Assembly (NCBI GenBank): GCA_946410005.1
Contig: CAMJYS010000039.1
Location: 1 to 6,905, forward strand
Origin: an uncultured Clostridia bacterium
Lineage (GTDB): Bacteria > Bacillota > Clostridia > Oscillospirales > Acutalibacteraceae
Length of the DNA stretch: 6,905 nt
Direction: 5' to 3'
Both the position numbers and the translations under genes were made by a program. Below are positions 1 through 5,835 of this stretch, piece by piece. The first letter of the stretch is position 1; every line of letters begins with the position of its first letter. The notes below the pieces were generated by a model. The model did no database searches, had not been told where the DNA came from, and was given only the letters and a program-made list of their open reading frames with translations.

Positions 1-2
1 AT

Positions 3-458
3 ACATCGTCAAAACCAATTAAACCGCCTGCCGAAGATAAAAAAGGAAAAAAAGGGGAAAAAAGCAGAATAGAAAAGTCTTTAGAATGCACAAACCCAAA
101 ATGTCCAACATACAGAAAAGGAGAAAAATGCGCTGGGCCATATAAAAAATATATTCGCATCAAAGACGGCGCACAAATGCAACAATATAGGTGCAAAGAA
201 TGTAGGAAAATTTTTACATTAGACGAAAACGGCAAGGTCGTAAAAAAAGTAGACAGAAAAAATGAATATGTAGAATGCAAAAGACAAAAATGTAAAAAAT
301 ACGAAAAGTGCGCTATGCCAAATGGAGTACCATATACTCGCATCAAAGACGGCAAACAAATACAACGATATTTTTGCACAAAATGTAAGACATATTTTAC
401 ACAACCAATAAACAAAAATGCAGAAGAACAAGCAGGAATAGAAACCCAGACTAATTAA
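3..458 (+). CDS. Tandem zinc-ribbon-like protein, 5' end missing
   Basis: The reading frame is open from the left edge to TAA at 456-458 (151 residues visible) with no plausible start codon before the internal ATG at 177. That ATG lies inside a repeat, so the true start is outside the window. After a Lys/Pro-rich stretch (residues 1-27) come two similar modules. Module 1 has cysteines at residues 29, 34, 43, 64 and 67; module 2 at 92, 97, 103, 125 and 128. The pattern is C-x4-C, a further Cys, then CxxC about 21 residues later. Each module ends in IKDG-x-Q-x-Q-x-Y-x-C-x2-C-x3-(F/Y)-F-T, which resembles the zinc ribbon at the N-terminus of IS1 InsA-type transposases and related DNA-binding proteins. 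No catalytic domain is visible. Zinc binding and nucleic-acid binding are inferences; the gene is not recognised. It converges on dnaJ. Confidence 0.75.
   Translation, partial: TSSKPIKPPAEDKKGKKGEKSRIEKSLECTNPKCPTYRKGEKCAGPYKKYIRIKDGAQMQQYRCKECRKIFTLDENGKVVKKVDRKNEYVECKRQKCKKYEKCAMPNGVPYTRIKDGKQIQRYFCTKCKTYFTQPINKNAEEQAGIETQTN
155..371 (+). repeat. Direct DNA repeat encoding the duplicated ribbon module
   Basis: Positions 155-188 and 338-371 are 34-base direct copies that agree at 30 positions, including an unbroken 16-base match starting TCGCATCAAAGACGGC. The offset is 183 bases (61 codons), so the copies are in frame. The surrounding cysteine patterns also repeat. DNA-level identity this high suggests a fairly recent internal duplication or strong constraint. 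Confidence 0.8.
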
Positions 459-478
459 CAGGCTGGATTTTTATTTTT
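446..478 (+). terminator. Possible weak terminator between convergent genes
   Basis: CCAG at 446-449 pairs with CTGG at 463-466. After one mismatch, CT pairs with AG, leaving a seven-base loop, and a T-rich run (ATTTTTATTTT) follows from 467. The structure covers the stop codon of the zinc-ribbon gene. Only 18 bases separate the two convergent stop codons, so this is the only place a terminator for the plus-strand gene could be compact. The stem is short, so the call is tentative. On the minus strand the downstream T-run is poor. Confidence 0.35.
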
Positions 479-1628
479 AGAATAAATCTTTTATTCTGTC
501 AAAGAATGACTTTCTTTTCTGATAATTTTTTTCTGTAATTGACTTCTCAAATTTTGAAAGCATTTCTTTTTGTTCTTGTGTTAAATTTCTTGGAACTTCT
601 ATATGAACTTTCACAAATTCATCCCCGATACCTCTGCCGTGAAGTTTGGGTATTCCTTTTCCTTTCAATCTAAACACATCGCCATTTTGCGTTCCTTCAT
701 GAATATGATACTGAACTTTTCCGTCAATTGTAGGTACAGTAATTTCCGCACCCAAAGCTGCTTGTGTATAAGTTATGGGGACTTCACACCAAACATCGTC
801 ATCTCTTCTTTCGAAAATCTGATGTGGCAATACATTTATATAAACATGTAAATCTCCGGACCCACCACCGTTTTTACCGGCGTTTCCCCTACCGGACACA
901 TTCAAAATTTGTTTACTGCTAACACCTGCCGGAATATTAATTTCGATGTGTTTACGAACACGTACTTTACCTTTTCCTGAACATTTTTTACATGGCGTTT
1001 CAATAATCTTTCCATTACCTGAACATGATGTACAAACTTTTGTTGTTTGCATAACGCCAAACGGTGTTCTTTGACTGATAACAACCTGCCCTGTTCCGCC
1101 ACATGTTGAACAGGTTTTCGGAGATGTACCTTTTTTCGCTCCGCTACCATTACATTCATCACAATTTTCTATATTTTCATAAGAAATATTTTTCTTACAA
1201 CCTTTAGCTGCTTCTAAAAACGAAATATTAAGCGTTACTTCTACGTCACTTCCTCGTCTCGGAGCATTCGTATTTTGTCGGCTTCTTCCGCCTCCAAATC
1301 CTCCGAAAAAGCTTCCGAAAATATCCCCTAAATCTATATCCGCTCCAAACGGACTGTCACCATAAAATCCGCCGTATCCTCCGCCACCGCTGTAATTAGG
1401 GTCGGTTCCGGCATGACCGAATTGGTCATATCTTGCTTTTTTGCTCTTATCCGACAAAACATCATATGCTTCGTTAACTTCTTTAAAATTATGTTCTGCG
1501 GTTTTATCCCCGGGATTTAAATCCGGATGATATTTTTTCGCAAGTTTTCGATACGCTTTTTTTATTTCATCGTCCGATGCAGATTTACTTACGCCCAAAA
1601 CCTCGTAATAATCTCGTTTTTCTGACAA
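477..1628 (-). CDS. dnaJ: Chaperone protein DnaJ (Hsp40, type I)
   Basis: Co-chaperone that binds unfolded clients, passes them to DnaK and stimulates the DnaK ATPase in the cytoplasm. With the start chosen here it has 383 residues, normal for type I DnaJ. In order: a J-domain (about residues 5-70, HPD at 34-36), a Gly/Phe-rich linker (about 80-115), a substrate-binding region interrupted by four complete CxxCxGxG zinc motifs (156-163, 173-180, 199-206, 213-220), and the C-terminal domain. I chose TTG at 1628-1626. It gives the N-terminus [12 protein letters not shown], typical of the family, and GAGGTGA (1643-1637) sits eight bases upstream. The alternative GTG at 1640 adds four residues but overlaps that same Shine-Dalgarno site and has none of its own. 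It is the last gene of the operon, 66 bases after the dnaK stop. Confidence 0.97.
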   Translation of the reverse strand: MSEKRDYYEVLGVSKSASDDEIKKAYRKLAKKYHPDLNPGDKTAEHNFKEVNEAYDVLSDKSKKARYDQFGHAGTDPNYSGGGGYGGFYGDSPFGADIDLGDIFGSFFGGFGGGRSRQNTNAPRRGSDVEVTLNISFLEAAKGCKKNISYENIENCDECNGSGAKKGTSPKTCSTCGGTGQVVISQRTPFGVMQTTKVCTSCSGNGKIIETPCKKCSGKGKVRVRKHIEINIPAGVSSKQILNVSGRGNAGKNGGGSGDLHVYINVLPHQIFERRDDDVWCEVPITYTQAALGAEITVPTIDGKVQYHIHEGTQNGDVFRLKGKGIPKLHGRGIGDEFVKVHIEVPRNLTQEQKEMLSKFEKSITEKNYQKRKSFFDRIKDLF

Positions 1629-1636
1629 ATCTATTT

Positions 1637-1643
1637 TCACCTC
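1637..1643 (-). promoter_or_regulatory. Shine-Dalgarno site deciding the dnaJ start
   Basis: On the minus strand GAGGTGA is a seven-base match to the anti-Shine-Dalgarno sequence. It lies eight bases before TTG (1628-1626), a usable distance. The GTG at 1640-1638 is part of the site itself, so it is unlikely to be the initiation codon. Confidence 0.65.
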
Positions 1644-1653
1644 TATCTAAAAT

Positions 1654-1687
1654 AATCCCCTGCCCCTTTGGCAGATGGCAGAGGATT
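1654..1687 (-). other. Intercistronic stem-loop between dnaK and dnaJ
   Basis: Arms AATCCCCTGCC (1654-1664) and GGCAGAGGATT (1677-1687) form an 11-bp stem with one wobble/mismatch position and a 12-base loop. On the transcript it starts shortly after the dnaK stop and ends about 11 bases before the dnaJ ribosome site. The G/C content is far above the surrounding sequence. On the minus strand it is followed by ATTATTTTAG, a weak U-run, so it could act as a partial terminator or an RNA-processing or stability element. A second GGCAG (1670-1674) can pair with the same CTGCC, giving a smaller competing hairpin. Confidence 0.7.
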
Positions 1688-1694
1688 TCTAAAA

Positions 1695-3554
<1,860 letters not shown>

Positions 3555-3561
3555 TTAAAAT

Positions 3562-4089
3562 TTAATTTGTAACTTCGACCATTGCGTGTCTTATTACTTT
3601 TTGATTTATTTTATAGCCTTTCTGAAATACTTCAGAAATGAAATTTTGCTTTTCGTCATCACTTTCTTTGTGAGATATTGCGTTATGAATATTTGGGTCA
3701 AAATCTTCGCCTATATTTCCGAAAGATTCTACGTTCAAATTTTCAAAAGATTTATTAAGCTGTTCTTTTAAAAGTTCTATTCCTTTTTTATATTCCTCTC
3801 CGAAATTTTCTGCTGACTTAACCGCTGCGTCGATACTATCGGCCAGAGGCAAAATATTCATAATTGTAAAACATAACGCATCTGAGTAAATTGACTCTTT
3901 TTCTTTTTCGGAACGTTTACGAAAATTATCATATTCTGCCGCTGTTCTTAAAAACATTTCCTTAGTCTTGGAAAGCTCGGATTTTACGTTTTCAAGCTCT
4001 TTTGTAGATTTATCATTACTTTCTTCTTTTTGAACTTCTTTTTCTTTGCAATCACAATCTTTTTTGCAGCTTTCTTTTTCTTTGCTCAC
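3562..4089 (-). CDS. grpE: Nucleotide exchange factor GrpE
   Basis: GrpE is a dimer that releases ADP from DnaK, resetting the chaperone cycle; in some bacteria it also acts as a thermosensor. It has 175 residues, slightly short but within the family range. The N-terminal tail (1-30) is charged and probably disordered. A coiled-coil helix follows (about 30-85) carrying the signature AAEYDNFRKR (50-59). The C-terminal beta domain ends in KGYKINQKVIRHAMVEV, the conserved DnaK-contacting face. The start is GTG at 4089, with AAAGGGG about eight bases upstream. The tail contains three cysteines in the pattern C-x3-C-x-C (residues 8, 12, 14), unusual in an otherwise Lys/Glu-rich segment. It lies 27 bases after hrcA and 28 before dnaK. 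Confidence 0.98.
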   Translation of the reverse strand: MSKEKESCKKDCDCKEKEVQKEESNDKSTKELENVKSELSKTKEMFLRTAAEYDNFRKRSEKEKESIYSDALCFTIMNILPLADSIDAAVKSAENFGEEYKKGIELLKEQLNKSFENLNVESFGNIGEDFDPNIHNAISHKESDDEKQNFISEVFQKGYKINQKVIRHAMVEVTN

Positions 4090-4116
4090 TAATTTTTCCC
4101 CTTTCTTTGAAAAACA

Positions 4117-5142
4117 TTATTTTTCAAGCATTCTTTCCAAAAGTACACCGACAAGTGCCGAAATATATTGTAACTGCGAAGCAATTTTAGAATAATTCAT
4201 TCTCGTCGGCCCTATTACCGCTATAACGCCTGATTTGTCACCTATGCTGTATCGTGTAGAAGCGACACTGGCATTTTGTAGCTCAGTATAAATATTTTCT
4301 TCTCCTATCGAAAATTTTATTCCATATTCAGTTAAATTAAGCACATCCAATAGCTTTTCTTTATTCTCTATAAAGTTAAAAATATTTATAACTGTTTCCG
4401 GATCAATATCAGGTATCGAAAGAAGATTCTTTTGGCCTTTTATTTTAATCGCAACCTCGCACGCTTCTTCAGAAGCTTTTATAAGAACTCCTATAACCGG
4501 CATAAGTAAAAACGATAATTCTTTGTTTCCGTCAACAAGAAAATTCATAAATTCCGGCGTAATAACATCCAAGGATTTACCTCTGAATTTTTGATTAAGT
4601 ATCTCACTAAACATATGCAAGATATCAGAATTCAAATCGTATTCACACCTAAAAAGCTTGTTTTTTATCATCCCGCTTGATGTTATAATAACAATCATGG
4701 CACTATGTCTGCTGACTTGTACGAACTTTATATCTCGCACTTTGGATTTACCATCCGGCGGCGCAGTTATAACACAAGCCAATCCCGTTATATCGGAAAG
4801 CACCGAAACTGTACTTTTGAATAAGCTTTCGGGGTCGGTTGATGAGGTGCTTAAAATTCCGTTAATCAAATTTCGTTCTTCAACAGGTAATGGTTTTTTT
4901 TCCATCAATTTGTTGATGTACATTCTATACCCTTGACATGACGGAACTCTGCCAGATGAAATATGTGGCTGATACAAATAACCTAAACTAACCAGACCGG
5001 CCATTTCGTTTCGAATAGTTGCGGGAGAAAATGAAAAATTAAGGTCTTCACACACAACTTTTGACCCGACAGGTTCACCGGTAAGAACATACTTTTCGAT
5101 TATATCAACAAAAATTTTAAGCTTGCGACTAAGCGGTTCCAG
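4117..5142 (-). CDS. hrcA: Heat-inducible transcription repressor HrcA, CTG start
   Basis: Represses heat-shock operons by binding CIRCE; in Bacillus its active folding depends on GroEL. From CTG at 5142-5140 the protein has 341 residues, the normal family length. The N-terminal winged-helix domain (1 to about 75) includes LSRKLKIFVDIIEKYVLTGEPVGS (4-27), PATIRNEM (40-47) and the HrcA signature SSGRVPS-x2-GYR (62-73). A GAF-like dimerisation region and the conserved C-terminal helix (MNYSKIASQLQYISALVGVLLERML) follow. No ATG, GTG or TTG lies between the in-frame TGA (5151-5149) and residue 30. CTG has GAGGTGA six bases upstream and yields the expected N-terminus (Met)-E-P-L-S-R-K. The next GTG, at 5055, would remove the first 29 residues and break the DNA-binding domain. 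It is the first gene of the operon and autoregulated through the CIRCE upstream. Confidence 0.93.
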   Translation of the reverse strand: MEPLSRKLKIFVDIIEKYVLTGEPVGSKVVCEDLNFSFSPATIRNEMAGLVSLGYLYQPHISSGRVPSCQGYRMYINKLMEKKPLPVEERNLINGILSTSSTDPESLFKSTVSVLSDITGLACVITAPPDGKSKVRDIKFVQVSRHSAMIVIITSSGMIKNKLFRCEYDLNSDILHMFSEILNQKFRGKSLDVITPEFMNFLVDGNKELSFLLMPVIGVLIKASEEACEVAIKIKGQKNLLSIPDIDPETVINIFNFIENKEKLLDVLNLTEYGIKFSIGEENIYTELQNASVASTRYSIGDKSGVIAVIGPTRMNYSKIASQLQYISALVGVLLERMLEK

Positions 5143-5148
5143 ATTTTT

Positions 5149-5155
5149 TCACCTC
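5149..5155 (-). promoter_or_regulatory. Shine-Dalgarno site deciding the hrcA CTG start
   Basis: GAGGTGA on the minus strand is followed by six bases (AAAAAT) and then CTG. It is the only strong ribosome site in the hrcA leader. It points to CTG at 5142-5140 rather than GTG at 5055, which has no recognisable Shine-Dalgarno sequence upstream. Confidence 0.7.
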
Positions 5156-5165
5156 TGTTTCTGCT

Positions 5166-5192
5166 TTAGCACTCAAAGACCACGAGTGCTAA
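5166..5192. promoter_or_regulatory. CIRCE operator (HrcA binding site), perfect
   Basis: TTAGCACTC (5166-5174), nine bases, GAGTGCTAA (5184-5192): both arms match the family consensus exactly and the spacer is the standard nine bases. It begins one base after the predicted hrcA transcription start, so bound HrcA would block RNA polymerase. Because it is transcribed, it would also form a hairpin at the extreme 5' end of the mRNA. Confidence 0.99.
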
Positions 5193-5199
5193 CAAATAA

Positions 5200-5228
5200 A
5201 TTCTATCACTAAAAATTTAGTATGTCAA
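5200..5228 (-). promoter_or_regulatory. Sigma-A promoter of hrcA-grpE-dnaK-dnaJ
   Basis: On the minus strand TTGACA (5228-5223) and TAGAAT (5205-5200) are separated by exactly 17 bases. The -35 is perfect and the -10 has one deviation from TATAAT. The predicted start is the G at about 5193, directly against CIRCE, giving a leader of roughly 50 bases before the CTG. No alternative heat-shock sigma site is needed; induction would come from loss of HrcA. Confidence 0.92.
5208..5221. repeat. Inverted repeat inside the hrcA promoter spacer
   Basis: ACTAAA, two bases, TTTAGT: six-base arms lying wholly between the -35 and -10 elements. The position would suit a second repressor or activator site. 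The composition is A/T-rich, so chance is possible. Confidence 0.5.
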
Positions 5229-5233
5229 CACCT

Positions 5234-5258
5234 AAAATAAAAAAATTTTTATTTTTTT
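5234..5258. promoter_or_regulatory. A/T palindrome, UP-element-like tract
   Basis: A run of only A and T with an inverted repeat (5234-5255, A4-T-A7 against T5-A-T4). It sits immediately upstream of the hrcA -35 hexamer, about -41 to -65, where UP elements contact the RNA polymerase alpha subunit. On the other side it lies just before the ruvX Shine-Dalgarno site. No clear plus-strand promoter for ruvX was recognised between 5193 and 5276. Confidence 0.4.
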
Positions 5259-5276
5259 GAAAAAGGAGAATAATTT

Positions 5277-5702
5277 ATGATAATAATGTCTATTGACTTA
5301 GGAAAAGTTCGCACAGGTATAGCTGTTTGTGATAAAAATGAAACATTAGCTTCCCCGTGTTGCGTAATAAAAGAAAAAAATGAAAATATGCTTCTCGAAA
5401 AAATAATTCAAAAAGCATTAGAAATAAAAGCGGAAAAAATTGTAGTTGGGCTCCCAAAAAATATGGACGGAACGCTCGGTGAAAGCGCAAAAAGAGTTTT
5501 GAAATTCGGAGAAGTTTTAAAATCAAAAATAAATATTCCCATAGAGTTTTGGGATGAAAGACAGACAACAGTAATTGCACATAATTATTTAAACGAAACC
5601 AATATTCGTGGTAAAAAAAGAAAAAGTATAATCGACTCACTCAGTGCGTCAATCATACTCGAAAACTACCTAACCTATCGTAAAAAAGATAACAACAAAT
5701 AA
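5277..5702 (+). CDS. ruvX: RuvX/YqgF family putative pre-16S rRNA nuclease
   Basis: RNase H-fold nuclease family implicated in maturing the 5' end of 16S rRNA; it was once annotated as a Holliday junction resolvase. It has 141 residues, the normal family length. Visible motifs are IDLGKVRTGIAV (6-17, acidic D7), VVGLPKNMDGTLG (56-68), WDERQTT (92-98, with the family's usual Leu replaced by Gln at 96) and the C-terminal KRKSIIDSLSASIILENYL (114-132, acidic D120). ATG at 5277 is preceded by AAGGAG eight bases upstream. The in-frame ATG at 5286 is too far from that site. It is divergent from hrcA, and the two share a 134-base control region. There is no strong terminator after the stop. Confidence 0.95.
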   Translation: MIIMSIDLGKVRTGIAVCDKNETLASPCCVIKEKNENMLLEKIIQKALEIKAEKIVVGLPKNMDGTLGESAKRVLKFGEVLKSKINIPIEFWDERQTTVIAHNYLNETNIRGKKRKSIIDSLSASIILENYLTYRKKDNNK

Positions 5703-5715
5703 CATTTGTACAAAT
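5695..5715. repeat. Three alternating ACAAAT/ATTTGT half-sites
   Basis: ACAAAT (5695-5700), AAC, ATTTGT (5704-5709), ACAAAT (5710-5715). The last two form a perfect 12-base palindrome, ATTTGTACAAAT. The array overlaps the ruvX stop codon and lies about 50 bases upstream of the next promoter. It could be a regulator site or a weak A/U hairpin acting as the ruvX terminator, with ATTTTT following at 5722. The rest of 5716-5763 shows nothing recognisable. Confidence 0.45.
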
Positions 5716-5763
5716 ATCATAATTTTTAGTTAAAACGCCGATTATTTTCTCACTTAAAATATA

Positions 5764-5792
5764 TTGATTTTTTAATTTGCTTGTGTTATAAT
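5764..5792 (+). promoter_or_regulatory. Strong extended -10 promoter of the peptidase gene
   Basis: TTGATT (5764-5769), a 17-base spacer, then TATAAT (5787-5792), preceded by TGT, which supplies a TGn extended -10. The predicted start is near 5799, giving a leader of about 36 bases. The -10 is perfect and the -35 matches four of six positions, so this should be an active vegetative promoter. Confidence 0.9.
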
Positions 5793-5835
5793 ATATCTAT
5801 ATTCGAACAAAATATTTATAATAGGGAGTTTAATT

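Noticed and set aside
177..458. A 93-residue protein starting at ATG 177
   Set aside because: The ATG lies inside the first ribbon module just before its CxxC. The frame is open upstream with matching cysteines, and no ribosome site precedes it.
3..458. An IS1-type transposase gene
   Set aside because: Only the ribbon motif is similar. There is no catalytic domain in the visible part, no partner orfB, and no terminal inverted repeats were seen in the window.
902..1162. Minus-strand frame overlapping dnaJ in another phase
   Set aside because: It overlaps the zinc-motif region of dnaJ, whose four CxxCxGxG motifs prove the other frame is coding.
4117..5055. hrcA starting at GTG 5055
   Set aside because: This removes 29 residues of the conserved winged-helix domain and lacks a ribosome site, whereas the upstream CTG has both.
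5166..5192. Reading CIRCE as a rho-independent terminator
   Set aside because: The arms match the HrcA operator consensus exactly, no T-run follows on the minus strand, and it sits at the promoter start site.
5290..5640. Minus-strand open frame opposite ruvX
   Set aside because: Antisense to a clear RuvX coding region; its Phe/Leu-rich product reflects Lys/Glu codons on the other strand.
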